Part shown: piece after piece, positions 10,989 to 22,902 of the stretch
Numbering within the stretch: position 1 is the first letter of the stretch
Layout of the letters: each line of letters begins with the position of its first letter
Origin: Enoplolaimus lenunculus
Lineage: Eukaryota; Nematoda; Enoplea; Enoplida; Thoracostomopsidae
DNA: 64,000 bases
Direction of reading: 5' to 3'
Assembly: GCA_030248215.1 (NCBI GenBank)
Contig: JASANG010000772.1
Coordinates: 1-64,000, forward strand
Position numbers and translations under genes: made by a program
The notes under the pieces: model-generated
Seen by the model: only the letters and a program-made list of their open reading frames with translations
Database searches by the model: none
What the model was told of the DNA's origin: nothing

Positions 10989-13900
10989 CTAAAGAATGTT
11001 AGATTTCTCAAGCAGTTGTAGAAACTCTACGACATCTTGTCGATTGAAAAATGTTGCTTTGTCAAATGTAATGTCATCGGCCACAGCAACAAATACACTG
11101 CTGATTTTTGGTTTAATGCTTAAATATTCCAAAGTGTCCCGTGTTGCTGAAAGCACTGCAGTGACGTCTGCTGCAGTTAACGATTGCATGTGATCGCATT
11201 TGATTGCTAAAATGTTGTCGTATAATTGATCCAGCATTAAGCCCTATTCACACGTGCAAGTGTTTGCTGCGAGAACTTGCAACTTAAAATTGTACGTAGA
11301 ACTTGCATTTTTCGTCAGCCATTAACAAAGCGGCTGCAATAAGTTTAGTGAAGTTGCATGGTTGTTCACATATGTGAACTAAATTCCTAGCTATGATTTT
11401 TAATTGAAGTGTTTGCACTGCAAGTTTTCCGAACGGGATTTTGGACAAAATTTACAAATGCAAGTTGCAACTGCAAGTTATCGCAGCAAAAAATTGCACG
11501 TGTGAACAGGGCGTAAAATAGATTGTCTTGTGAATATCATATGTTGATAATTCATTCGAAAATGATTGCAAATTACAATGCTTCAGATACTTGACCCTAA
11601 AGCCCTATTCACATGTGCAAGTTTTTGCAGCAAAAACTTGTACGTGCAACTTGCATGTGCAAGTTTGGTCACAAAGCAGATTTGAAGTTCTTGCAGCTGC
11701 AAATTATTCATTGAGTGAAGCGAAACTGCGAGCGAAGCTCGGAGTTTCGCGAAGCGTTTTATGTTTTGTACTTGGGGGTCGAAAGGTGGATGTCCGTCTG
11801 TCCGTCTGTCCGTCTGTCCATCCGAAAAGAATCTCAGGAACGGCTGAACCGATTTTGATAAACTTTTTTTGTTTGAAAGCCAATAATTCTGGGGTGTTAA
11901 CCTCGCATTGGGGCTTTAAAATTTGGAGCCGTTTATTAGCTACAGGCTAATTTGCATAATTAATTAAGCCTAAATTAGGACTTTCCACAATATTTCACTA
12001 ATTATTACAGTTAGAAGCCATCTAATTTTAGCATTAAAGGGTTTTTGTGTGCGAGAAATCGGCGTAGGCTATTTACAAATCTCCAAAACGGATAATTGAG
12101 CAATTAGCTAATAGATAATTTGTATATTAGCATAGTTTATAAGCCTAAATTAGGACTTTTTACAATATTTCACTAATTATTAAGGTTAACAGCAATATAA
12201 TTTCAACACTAAAAGGTTTTTTGGTGCGAGGAATTTGAATAAATAGTTAACAAACATCCAAAACCGAAAATTTAATAGATAGCTAATAACTAATTTGTAT
12301 ATTAGCTTAATTGACAAGACAAAACTATGACTTTTTTAAATTATTTCATTAATTTTTAGGGTTCACTGAAGGTTTTTGGATACGAGGAATCTGAATAAAT
12401 TGTTAACAAACCTCCAAAACCGATAATTGAATAGTTAGCTAACAGTTAATTTGTATATTAGCTTAATTAACAAGACAAAATTAGGACTTTTTAAATTATT
12501 CCAAAAATTATTAGAGTGGCTGAAGGGTTTTTGGGTGCGAGGAATCTGAGGAAATTGCTTTACAAACGTCCAAAACCGATAAATGAATAGTTAGCTATCA
12601 ACTAATTTGTATATTACCTTAATTGCTTACGTGCTGTCGAGCTTCGCTCAATAAATGTAGTCCCACTACGACTGGCTATAATTCATGTGATGGAATTTAA
12701 TTCACACGTGTGAACGCCGTCGCAAATCGGTCGAATTTCTTGCACTTGCATTTTCATTGGCCAATCAGAGGAAATGTTGCTGAGCGCCTTTTGAATTAAT
12801 TCAAACTTATTGAATTTATTCAAGAAGTGTGAATTAATTCAAATATCTAACTTGTTTCATATTTCGCAGCCGACGGCGAAAGTAATGGGACTAGTTTTTC
12901 AATTTTTATACATTTAATAAAGATTGCATCGCGATGAAAACTTTTTCAAGTCAAGAAATTTCGAAATTTCGAATATAACCTTCTTTGCGCATGAATGTTT
13001 CTTACAACTGAAACTTGCAGCTGCAAGTTTTTTGAAAAATTCATTCGAACAACTTGCAGCTGCAAGATATTCTTGATTAATATATACGAAGAATTATTTC
13101 GTAGGTATGAATAGTCATGCAAGTCGAATTCATTTATCATCATTGGCTAAATTGATAGATTATAGGTTAAGTTAGATATTTATTGTGTGGTCTGCAAATT
13201 ATTCCCATAAATTCATGTCAAGATTAAGCATGAAAGTTATGATTCTTTACAAATACTTGCAGCTGCAAGTATTTCGTGCATGTTGCAGCTGTAATTTCTC
13301 GCAGCAAAAACTTGCACGTGTGAATAGGGCTTTACGTGGCTATTGAACTACGAATGTGAGTGGAAGAAAGCTTTTACCATTTGCTGAAAATTTACCTGTG
13401 AGGTTGCACCAAACAACAAAATTTAAAATGGTTTCAGCTTAAAAGTTTATGCAGCCTAAAATTAATACAATTTTTTGAATCGTTTTTCAAAACTTGAGTT
13501 CAGAACTTAACGCCGAAACACTTGCGCAATAAATGTCATGATAACAGCACAGGCTGTTCGACAACCAATCAGAATGATCATTTCGTTCGACAACCAATCA
13601 GAATGATCATTTCGTTCGACAACCAATCAGAATGATCATTTCGTTCGACAACCAATCAGAATGATCATTTCGTTCGACAACCAATCAGAATATTGGCTGT
13701 GTTTGCTGGATCGCCTACTGCGCCTCTTAAAGCGTTTGCAAATTGCACTTTACCTTTGAAACCCGAACGCCAACACTGACCACATCTTGGCAGTTGCAAA
13801 TCAATTGCGTTGCTCACATCAAGCGATTTCAACGACGAACATTGACTCAAGATGAGCTCGAACCCGTGACGAATTGGAGAGAAATGTGAAAATGAATTGT

Positions 13901-15024
13901 GAAAATTTAATTCAACGATTTGACTCCAGATGAAACACGTCGCCAAATTGAGCAAATCCGTATTTGTCAGTAATATATTACTAAAATACAAAATTGGTTT
14001 AATTTGACAAATAATCAATGCCCCCCATCCACGTATACTTGCGGGCGAAATAAAGGAAATTTTATTATTCCTTTTAATAAACGTTTCAGATTATATTTTA
14101 TAAAGTCTTCGTTTAATGAAGAAATTCTTGTTTGAATTGAAAATATTAATGTGAGAAAGGGTTAAGAATTTTTGAAAAATACGGAAGCAATCGACACGAC
14201 TTTCGAATGATAAAATACAGCAGGTTTTATTCTGAAGACTGTAAAGGTGTCTTTTATATCTTTAAAAATTCCTGTGGACCGTTGTGATGAAAAGCGGATA
14301 AAAGTTTCAAAAATGTTTTATTGTTCTGCCAATACAATTGAAGCGTGCATATATACATTCACTGGTTTTTCAAACATAGTAAAGAAAAAAATGGCAGATG
14401 CATCATAATTTTTGAGATTTCGGGTGAATTTTATAATTTTTATGTCATTTCAAACAATTGTGTCATATCTGTAACGAAAAATTGCCAGTTATATACGTGA
14501 TTTTCATTTAACTTCGAATGCATAAATTCAGAATTAGCGTCATTTCTGTGAACGGAAACTGATACGGAACCCCATTGTTACCGCAAACGAATATCCGATT
14601 ACACCCTGGTCACAACTAAGGATCCGCGTTTGAAATTTATTGTAATATCACACTTACCGAAAACTTATCGACTTCAAATTGGGCCATGATTTTTGTCGTA
14701 GAAGATCAAAAGATACCGCATTGACTCGTATAATATGTGGAACGTATACAGGACTACTGGCATCAAACCCTCGGATCAAGTCAGGGTTTATTTTTGCTAA
14801 AATATTCCGCAGAATTAAATTAAATTCGTCGCTGTTGAACGGAAAGTCGTCATGGCAAAAATTTGAAAATTTCAATATTTTTAAATTTTGCAAATATTCG
14901 CCGCATATCATCGACCAGGATCGACAAACATTAAAACATTGCAAAATATCGCAGTCAGTTACGTATTTGTATTGTATTAATAACCGCAGAACGCAACAGT
15001 TGGTTGCAGATTGCATTAATGGTA
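10989..15024 (-). CDS. F-box/leucine-rich-repeat-like gene, last three exons (5' end not found)
   Basis: Three minus-strand exons join with correct phases: 15024-14658 (acceptor ATTTCAG, donor GTAAGT), 13980-13754 (acceptor TATTTTAG, donor GTAAAG) and 11206-10989 (acceptor ACATTTTAG, stop TAG). The first has an F-box-like pattern, LRLLIQYKYVTDCDILQC then FNVCRSW, followed by LKILKFSNF-type leucine repeats. The second continues with IVELNFHNS and SLKSLDVSNA, and the third with TLEYLSIKP. F-box/LRR proteins recruit substrates to SCF ubiquitin ligases; here that role is inferred from the pattern only. The first exon shown starts in phase 1, so at least one upstream exon with the start codon is missing; I could not place it. 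The second intron is about 2.5 kb and is filled with transposons. Confidence 0.55.
11237..11517 (+). mobile_element. MITE family M3, copy 1
   Basis: About 280 bp, beginning TTAAGCCCTATTCACACGTG and ending with a diverged reverse complement (GCACGTGTGAACAGGGCG). The ends are rich in ACTTGCAGCTGCAAGT palindromes and contain CACGTG. It lies about 30 bp from the acceptor of the last exon of the F-box/LRR-like gene, inside its intron. Confidence 0.8.
11598..13334 (+). mobile_element. MITE family M3, copy 2, split by another insertion
   Basis: The left end TAAAGCCCTATTCACATG and the right end CACGTGTGAATAGGGCTTTA are both M3. The body is interrupted from about 11716 to 12665 by an unrelated element, and further M3-like palindromes resume at about 12710-13330. 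It lies in the same intron as copy 1. Confidence 0.75.
11716..12665 (+). mobile_element. Nested element with GTCCGTCT tandem and ~165 bp internal repeats
   Basis: It is inserted within an M3 copy. The left part has GCGAGCGAAGCTCGGAG, then a short array of TGTCCGTC words, then ACGGCTGAACCGATTTTGAT, a combination I recall from widespread invertebrate non-autonomous elements. From about 11935 to 12625 it consists of about four tandem units of roughly 155-178 bp, each containing AATTAGGACTTTTT, a CCAAAACCGATAATTGA-like phrase and TAATTTGTATATTAGC. It closes with GTCGAGCTTCGCTC, echoing the left end. No open frame of note. Confidence 0.6.
13556..13691 (+). repeat. 29 bp tandem repeat, about 4.6 copies
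   Basis: The unit starts GTTCGACAACCAATCAGAAT and is repeated without visible variation, ending inside CCAATCAGAATATTGG. Each unit contains CCAAT. It lies in the intron just downstream of the second exon (13980-13754) of the minus-strand F-box/LRR-like gene. The identity between units indicates recent expansion. Confidence 0.9.
14130..14168. repeat. M5 end fragment
   Basis: A short piece reading GAAAATATTAATGTGAGAAA and then GGGTTAA matches the terminal part of M5 elements at 15188 and 24269. It lies in an intron of the F-box/LRR-like gene. Confidence 0.5.
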
Positions 15025-15187
15025 CTGAAATTGCATCATTGGCGTAGCCCGAATATTAGTTTAGCAGGGTCTTGGGTCTTGATACATTTTGAAAGGCGAC
15101 ATATCCCGTGATATTCCTACACGTGAATACACTTTACGTAATTTTACATAGAATATTTGTCCGTGAGAAAATATCGAAACTTAAAAA

Positions 15188-15455
15188 TTAACCCTTTCAC
15201 TCATAGAGTATACTAAAAGCAACTAAATACAAATAATATACGAGCAACACAAACACTGTGAACAATGTTTAATAATTTTAACATATATGTGTAGAGCAAA
15301 ATCTCCATTAGAGATGAAAGCCCCATCGGGATCGAGCGTCAAGCTCCTATATCTGAGTAGTCATTGTAAACGCCTCCCGATAGACTGGGGATCGAATCAT
15401 ACCTTAAATTTATATCTCATATGAAATTGAAAATATTCATGCGAGAAAGGGTTAA
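15188..15455 (-). mobile_element. Family M5 repeat with tRNA-like core, copy 1
   Basis: About 268 bp with TTAACCCTTTC at the left and its complement GAAAGGGTTAA at the right. Near 15335-15405 it contains a decayed tRNA-like stretch (CTCCTATATCTGAGTAGTCA, then GGGGATCGAATC) followed by the family tail ATATCTCATATGAAATTGAA. The element combines short terminal inverted repeats with a tRNA-derived core, so it may be a SINE captured by, or mimicking, a MITE. Confidence 0.65.
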
Positions 15456-16720
15456 CTTTTGTCTAATGAACATAAGCCTAAAAATGAACTGATGCAACTG
15501 TCTTGGTAAATTTTTCTATATTTCGTCAAATTATTCAACTAAATTAATCTCCATTCTATAAAATACTTTTGTTCAAATTCTAAGTCGTAACCTGACGTTA
15601 CTTAAAGCATTGCACTGATTTTGGGGTTAAAATCGTAATGAAAATTCTTGTCTCAAAGGTAATTAAACATGCGTATCAGGTATTAAAGATACTAAAAATC
15701 CGCATCCCGTCCGACAGCGGGTAAGCGTGGGTGATAGCCAGATTTTCTTAAGTTGACGCTATACTTTTGATGATGTCGTCACTGTGTGTCATCATGCAGT
15801 ATTGTACGCAAATTGCTCCCGTACGATACCGTATGGTTACTGGCTTTGCCGCATGACAACATTCAGAAGCGTAGACAGGATATCGTTTCCAAAGGATTAA
15901 TTCCGCAATTTTTAACCATTTGAACGATGACAATCGTGTATAAATAGCAAAATCTACAAACGTACTTACTTAATTGCCATTATTTTGACAGAAACTACGT
16001 TGGTTCGCTTGGTTTTACATGGCAAAGAAGTGGACCATGTAACGTTTTAATGAACAGCGTTTACTAGCAAAACATTTGGGAATAATTTTTTCGCTTAGGC
16101 TTAGGCTTATTCTTTGAAAGTAACATTTGTACAATATTCTACAACCCCAACAAGAAACGTTGAACTTGCAAGGAAAAACCGAATGTTTGTCATCGTTTTT
16201 GCCATTCACACAGGCTGTGGACAATGTAAACAACAGGACGTATGAAGCATATTCCTAAGCCTAAACCAAGCAAAAAATTTAGTCTAAAACTTAAGCTTAA
16301 ACTTTTCTAGACCCACAGAAAAACGTTCCGCCCATGATCTTTCATGAGCCGTAAAGTCAAATTTTGGAAAAACGCTTTTACAATTTAAACTTTTATGACC
16401 AGGACTGTTTTTGAAGACCTTAAAATTACAAAAAATAAGCACCCAACCACTTCTGTGTTTCCAAGTGGAATTGTCGTAAAATATGTACCAAATACGAGAG
16501 AGAAAGAGACAGAAAGTTCACTTTGGCAAAACGAAACAGAAATACAGCTGGTCGCTGTGGCACAGGTAGGAACAGTTTTCGCAGATCAAAAAAGTTGCTG
16601 TATTTTATGGTATATGTTTCAAAAACATCTTCAACAGTGGGACATTAAAACCGGAGGAAAGTCACAAAATATATTTAAAGACAGTAAGATTCAATTGAAC
16701 AAAATCTATACATATTCATC
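15456..16720. other. Repeat-rich stretch, no supported gene
   Basis: It includes short TTAGGC-type tracts near 16095 and an M4 fragment at about 16245-16355. A plus-strand open frame of about 126 codons (16395-16775) runs into an M7 element, has no splice or domain support and is not called a gene. A GACG/CGTC-rich block near 15770-15845 is related to one near 19320-19470. Confidence 0.4.
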
Positions 16721-17009
16721 CAGGGTGCAACCGGAAGTTAAAATTTCCACAGCCATAGCCGGAATCGGAAAATAAAAAATACTTGTTACCGAAAAATTCA
16801 TTTTTAACGCTATTTTATCGCTCTTAAATGCTATAAACACACCATTTACAATGACAAAAGAAATATATAATAGTAGTATACACCCTCCCTAGGGGGTGGT
16901 GTATACCACTGGTAAAATTTCGGTGAAAAAATACCGAATTTATACCATAATCGAAAAGTAAAGAATACCGGATTTTCCAAACCCGAACCAGAATTCCGGT
17001 CGCGTCCTG
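16721..17009 (+). mobile_element. hAT-like MITE family M7, copy 1
   Basis: It starts CAGGGTGCAACCGGAAGTTA and ends TTCCGGTCGCGTCCTG, an imperfect inverted pair. The interior is AT-rich with repeated CCGAAT/CCGGAA words. About 290 bp, no coding capacity. Confidence 0.7.
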
Positions 17010-18111
17010 GCATATACATAGATTTCTGACATTATTTTAAGGAAATTTCCTCTTGACCGTTCCCAGAAACTTTGTCGCTAAAAATTCGCTTATAAACGAT
17101 TCGTCCTTGAAACATTCGTCGCTGTTGAAATTCGTTCTTATTTGAAAACTATTCAAACGGTTGCATAGAATCCTGCTCAAGATGGATACTGCGATCCCAG
17201 AACTCGAAAACCCACCTGACCGGTAAACGATCATTGGTATACGATAGGTAGCTAATAAACTCAAATATGGGATCAGAGGCGGATCCTAAGCAAACAGGAT
17301 CCTGAACCCAATTTGTTTAACTGGCCTCGAAAATGCATTGCTTTAGGTCGCGATGCAAAAGTATCTTTGCCATTTAAATTTAAATTTTTGAAACCCTCGT
17401 CAACGAACGCCCGGATTGAAATTTGACGTTCACATCTGAGTTGTTTTTTTGAAAAATATTAAATTTTCAATTCAATGACAGTGGTTATTTTTCGTTAGTT
17501 CAGTAGGTGTAACTTGAATTCTAGGAATTGTTTTCATTTTATACGAGTCGCAGTTTAAGTATATACCATGTAAGTATTGTTGGACACGACGTTAGCATTA
17601 TTGTACTCCAAGTCTATCAAAAAACATAAACAAGTACATACAGACTGGCATTTGTTATTCTTAGGTATATTTTTCTTTTAAATGAACCAGCGAAAACAGA
17701 GGTTTCTTGTGTAAGGGTAAAAGTTCTGAATCTGACACTAATTTTACTGCAATGCAGTGGTGTAATTGGGTAAAGTTTTTAACCGGCACGGCGCTTTTAC
17801 CCGTCGAGATTTTATTTTTGGGCCTGCAGGTGAACCCGCACAAAATTTCTTTACCCGTTACCCGCTTTCTCTTGCGCAAACTTCCTTTACCGTTACCCAG
17901 ATGTTACTCGCTACATATTTTACACTCATATGGTAAAAACAGTTTAAAAAATTCAAGTTGTTCCACATATGGGTTATTCTTACCTGCAGTATGAAATTGT
18001 TTACCCACGGGTGTACCCGCATCAAATGGGAACATACAGCTTTGCTGCAATGTAAATATCCCCATAAAGAGTGATTTTCCTTTGATTAAAATTGTGGCCC
18101 ATGTAAAGATC
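17010..18111. other. Intergenic, one unplaced exon-like frame
   Basis: A minus-strand open stretch at about 17037-17210 (LSRILCNRLNSFQIRTNF) has an acceptor-like GAGCAG before it and could be an LRR-type exon, but no matching donor or partner exon was found. A segment at about 17740-17900 repeats TTACCCG words and resembles another decayed repeat near 48420-48550. No gene is called. Confidence 0.35.
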
Positions 18112-18290
18112 AGGGGTGGAACGTTTTTCTATGGTACTGCTAAAGAGTAAGCTTTAGCATTAGACTAATTTTTTTGCTTGGCTTAAGCTTAGGCTTAGGC
18201 TTAGGCTTAGGTTTAGGCTTAGGTTTAGGCTCAGGCTTATGCTTAGGCTTAGGAACATATGCTTATAATACTGTTCGGCCCCTGTGATTT
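18112..18290 (-). mobile_element. Family M4 repeat carrying a TTAGGC tract
   Basis: It starts GGGGTGGAACGTTTTTCTAT and closes near TGTTCGGCCCCTGTG. The centre is an uninterrupted run of TTAGGC and TTTAGGC units of about 70 bp. The same architecture recurs at 28525, 32310, 47830 and 60795, so the tract belongs to the repeat rather than being a separate telomeric relic. Confidence 0.65.
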
Positions 18291-20370
18291 ACATTGGACA
18301 AAAATGCAAACCCTGTTTACGTGTCACAAGTGTCATACTTTTCAAGATGAAATGTAATTTTTAGCTCGAGGTTTTTATTTTAACACCATTCAATCGCCGA
18401 CATCCAATGAACATGAAGTATTCTTCAGTGCAGGAAATCGTGTTCAAAGCAATCAACTGCCTTTCAGTCGTACTTTATTACGCTTTTCATAAACATTTTC
18501 TCACCTTAAAACGTTCGAATGCGGACCAAACCGGGAAAACTGTCACAAACCATTTTGTGGAAAATCCCATTGGATGGCCCAGATTTTGGTTTTAACCATA
18601 TCTTTCAACCAGTACAAAAATAAGTGAACATTGGGTACTTAAAATCACCCATCTTAGCCTACATTCGGTTGCTAATGGATTATCATATTTCTGCGGCGTT
18701 GGCAAGAAAAGCTTACAGATGCCAGTTTTAAGCTTTATGTAGTGAAATTTGTGTTTAAATTTCGCTTTTAGGTTTAAACTTAAAATCCGTTTCAAGTGAT
18801 TTTATGGATTAGGAAGCATTTATGTAAAATTTGTTCAGTACTTTGGATTATAAGCGTATACGTCCTTAGACGTTTTGGCAAATCTGACCCATTGAGTTGT
18901 AGTGTATGTTGCATTGTTCTCGTTGACAACGTGAATTCCGCCCTGGTTGACGGTACAGATACCATAAGTGCAATCTGTAAGAAATTGTGTCAAAAATCAA
19001 ACGCTATTTTAAACGTTTTTTAGTCCCAAAAACAGCATCTTTCATATCATTTCGGTTGTATAAATGGTGAAACGCTGAAATGAATAGGTTGACGCAGGTA
19101 AACGCTATTAAATAACGCTTTTTCGGGTTTATCAAAACGCTATTTTGTCATTAATGTGATGGCCAACGTAAAGAACAGCGGCGGAACAGTATTATAAGCA
19201 TATTCCTAAGTCTAAGTTTAAGAGTAACCCAAATGTCAGTGCATACACGAGCTTAAGAATTTTTTGAAACATTGGCTTTGACATAAGATGGCGCTATACC
19301 TGTTGTGTGGCCCCGTCCAGCGACGGCCGTCACCATACGGTATCATACGTGACTAATTCACGTCCATTCGATACCGCGCAGTGACGTACGATGACGCACG
19401 GTGACGGATGGCACCGGACGGCACCGAGCACTGACGAACAGATCCGGACGTTATCAAAAGTGTAGCGCCTCCCTTAATCTGATGGATTAGTAGCGTAAGC
19501 CGAAGCCTAAGCCAAAACGTAAAGCTTGTGACTTAGTTCGGAACCTATTCTATGCGTAAGTGGAGTATAGCAGAATAGTCTGCTTGTCAAAATTTGAAGA
19601 TTTGGTTTGAAGAATTAGCGTCAAAAAATACGCAATGCTTATCACTACACTTAATGATGGCTTTTATATCAAAATGGTTTTTAGTCATCTTTCGAACGGC
19701 GTAAGCAGAGGCGGATCCAAAAATTTTTGACGGGGGCGGGAAGGCTGGCAAATGTTGTGAAACGCAAAAATTGTATGGCAGAGGGACCTTATCATTCTAT
19801 CGCCAACATATTCTTTGAGGGCGAAAAATTGTACGGTAGGGACCTTACCATTTTATCACAGAAAATTCTGCGGGAAAAAATGTAAAAAAATTGTAAAGTA
19901 GGAACCTTACTATTTTAACACAAAAAAACTCTGAAGGGGGTACTGGTCTTACCTCACGTCCACTAGCAAATCCAGAGGTAGGGGGCGATGGGGGACGTAC
20001 GCCACCCACCGCCCCCGCCTCTGGATCCGCAAGTAGGCGTGAGGTAGGACCAATACAATTATTAGCTTTGGTACAGCGCAAAGCGTCACTTTATTCAAAC
20101 AAATAAACGCGTTTATCAGAAATTTAATATTCAAAATGCGATTGTTATTTCCCTTAAAAGGGTCTTATGGATCTGATTGTTCGTTGACCTGTGCTGGTTT
20201 GAACAGCCGATTCTGATTGCATAGAAAACGTTATTCATATGTGCGAATATTTGCATTTGAAACATTGCAGTTTCCGACAATTATACATTGTGCAATTTTT
20301 GATTGCAAATATTTATCACAGAGCTTGCAGCTGTAATTATTTCATAATTTAAAATTAAGTAGGTATTTGT
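18291..20370. other. Intergenic repeats, no supported gene
   Basis: Blocks seen: a GACGG/CCGT-rich segment at about 19310-19470 (related blocks near 15700-15850, 48290-48360 and 58370-58430), and at about 19706-20046 a repeat with GGCGGATCC words at both ends whose interior repeats ACCTTA(C/T)CATTTTATCAC phrases. Related pieces are at 10395 and 30330. No exon with splice signals was recognised. Confidence 0.4.
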
Positions 20371-20679
20371 CAGAGTACAACCGGAATTACGAAATACCCA
20401 ATAATGCCAAAATTCTGAAACAAATGCAGTAGGTGGAAGCATATGATAAATTATGGAGTATTGCACTATTTGAAAATTTTGGCAATACACGCTTACACAA
20501 TTTCAGAAAAATAAGTTAGAATAATATGCGAATTTTTCTTAAATTTTCGAATGAGAAAAATTTTCAATATCGAAAATACTGCAAAATTCTGGTCAAAAAA
20601 TACCGAATTTATTACGGAAACCAAACAAGTGAAAAATAGCGAATTTCGCTATCGGAACCGAAATTACGGTTGCATCCTG
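20371..20679 (+). mobile_element. hAT-like MITE family M7, copy 2
   Basis: It starts CAGAGTACAACCGGAATTAC and ends GAAATTACGGTTGCATCCTG. About 309 bp, diverged from copy 1 but with the same ends and the same CCGAATTTATTACGG-type interior words. Confidence 0.7.
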
Positions 20680-22525
20680 GAACTCGCAGTTTATGAGATA
20701 ATAAAAGTGTTAATATTTCAGCGGTTGCCTTATACTCTTCAAAAAACTATACAACCTTTATCAAAAGGTTCTTATTTAAGTTCTGTAGTCATTCAGCATC
20801 GCAGTGATTATTTCGGCCAATGTTACTTTTACGGGCGTAACAGTAGATTAGCGTATTCCTAAGCCTAAGTCTAAACCTAATTATTTTTATATTCCAAATG
20901 TTTTTTGACATATTTTTATTACGACACAGTTTGTAAATGTTACTTTTAAGGGCATCCACTTTTAATAGTGTGAAACTGAACATTACAAAGCTTATGGTCT
21001 TTATAGACAAATGTCACCCATTAGGCAGCTTTTTGCATAGTTTAGATGATAATCCTTAACTTTAGCGAATTGCAATCATAAAGCATCCTTCTCGTGTCGT
21101 TTCCGTTGCGTAATCTGTTACCCCAAATTCACTTAGATTCCATTACATCATCCCCCTGTCCGCAGTCCACATTCCATCTGACCAAGTAATTTTACCTGTT
21201 ATCAGCTTTTAGTTTAGTGTCGTTAGCTTTTATGCTTTTTGTTCCTGTGTTTGGTCTCCCTTTCGGCTTATATCAGTAGTACAAAAGCGGTTATACACGT
21301 ATGTATGTGTATTTTCACATTTATATCTATTGAATGTCTTGCGCTTATTGTGTCTAATTGAAATCTATACTCAACGGTTTTTATTCTTTACACTTTCTGT
21401 TGTCAGACCGGCTTCCGCTTTATAAGCCAACAGCCAGGCGCTGTGACTCTGTGTGGCTTGAAAAGCGAATGGATTTTATGGCAAAAATAATTATATGCCC
21501 AGTTCACGAACCGGCCATATTCATAACTGGGTCCACACTGAGTGGTTTGGGATGCGGGAATGACGGCGTTTCGAAGAATGGCAGAAAAGTTTTGGACATT
21601 TTTCTGAGACATGTAAAATACGCACATTCCCCCTGCACGAATTGTCTTAACATTTTAAGCTGAATACGACAGTGTCGAACAACTCGGGTTTATTTTTATT
21701 CGCAAGTCAAAATTTGTAATTTTTGATTTGACCAATTAACGGGCGTTTGTATTTTTAAATTATGTAAAAATGAGCCCTAATTTTGGACTGGTTGCGGCCT
21801 CCTGTCCCACATTCTCCGGATTGAATCCAATTTTACTACCGTAGGCATTTTTCATTTATTTCATTGCGTTTACTGTGTCACATACGCAGTCTGTGGACTG
21901 TTTCTTCTGAATTATTGAAATTCCACTCACAGTTGTTTTCAGCTGTGTATTGAGCTAGTGATACGGGCCAAAACGAGATATTTGTAGTTTTAGACTACAA
22001 TTATACAACTTAGATGGCTACGTGTGGTTTATTCCCTCACATGGACGTCCGAACCGTTTTGGTCACCGAAACTCCTGTTGGTTACCGACCTCAGTGTGAT
22101 TCGGAACCATTCGCTGCTAAAGATTTTAATTTTAAGAAATTTTATTAAATAACGCATTCAAATGTGTATTTTATGGAAAAAATATTTGCACTCTGTAATC
22201 GCTTGGTGATGGTAAACCCTTGGACAACTTAAAACTGTGTGTTTACGTGAATTAATACACAATTCGTAGCGTTTAAACAATAATCACCCGTATGTGCCAA
22301 AATCTATACAAGGTGTCGCACCCCAACGGGCTTTAGTTCGAGAACCTAAAGCAAAATGTGAATGGAAATCGTCTGTTAATACTCAAGTGGCTCGAATCCT
22401 GATTAGAAATTAGTCCTTTAGTCGCACGTGTCCGTAGAAAATTATATTTAGGGAGTTTCGAATAATTTTGGGGGCTTCTATAATTGCAATTTACTATTGT
22501 TTACTAAACTACGGATCTTTGTCCT
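20680..22525. other. Intergenic, M4 fragment, no supported gene
   Basis: At about 20805-20890 lies an M4 end (GGCCAATGTTACTTTTACGG, GGCGTAACAG) with a short CCTAAGCCTAAG tract. The rest has scattered open frames without splice or domain support. Confidence 0.4.
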
Positions 22526-22902
22526 ACTGTAGTTGTCCGAACAAGAAAGGGTCCCCATGTTGACTCCCAATCAATAAAAGTCTATTTCCCTAATAAGATA
22601 GCGTCCGTAAACACTTAGAGTCAGTAAATGCCAAGAATTACGAATTGTGGTGCATAAATGACTCCAGGATCAAATAAAGTAGAGTTGGAAACTTTAAATC
22701 GTACATAAGTTTTGGAAGTACATTCCTAAGACTAGCCTTGCATTATCGCTCAAGAACGAATAGTTGCAACACCGAATATAACTAACAAAGGGTGACAGAG
22801 CGTGGGTTAAAAATAAATAACAGTCCGTAACCAAATAATAGGGGGTGCCTTCTGTAGAGGCCAAATAAATATCAGTCCCCCATTTATTCGGGTACGACAG
22901 TA
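22526..22902 (+). mobile_element. MITE family M1, copy 4
   Basis: About 377 bp, from TACTGTAGTTGTCCGAACAA to TTATTCGGGTACGACAGTA. It contains the GACTCCCAATCAATAAAAG and TTGCATTATCGCTCAAG blocks, with GTAGAGGCCAAATAAATATC near the right end. Moderately diverged. Confidence 0.8.

Noticed and set aside
16395-16775. 126-codon plus-strand open frame
   Set aside because: No domain, no splice context, and its 3' part lies inside an M7 transposon.
18112-18290. True interstitial telomere or chromosome-end fusion site
   Set aside because: The TTAGGC run is flanked by M4 ends shared with other copies, so it belongs to the dispersed repeat.
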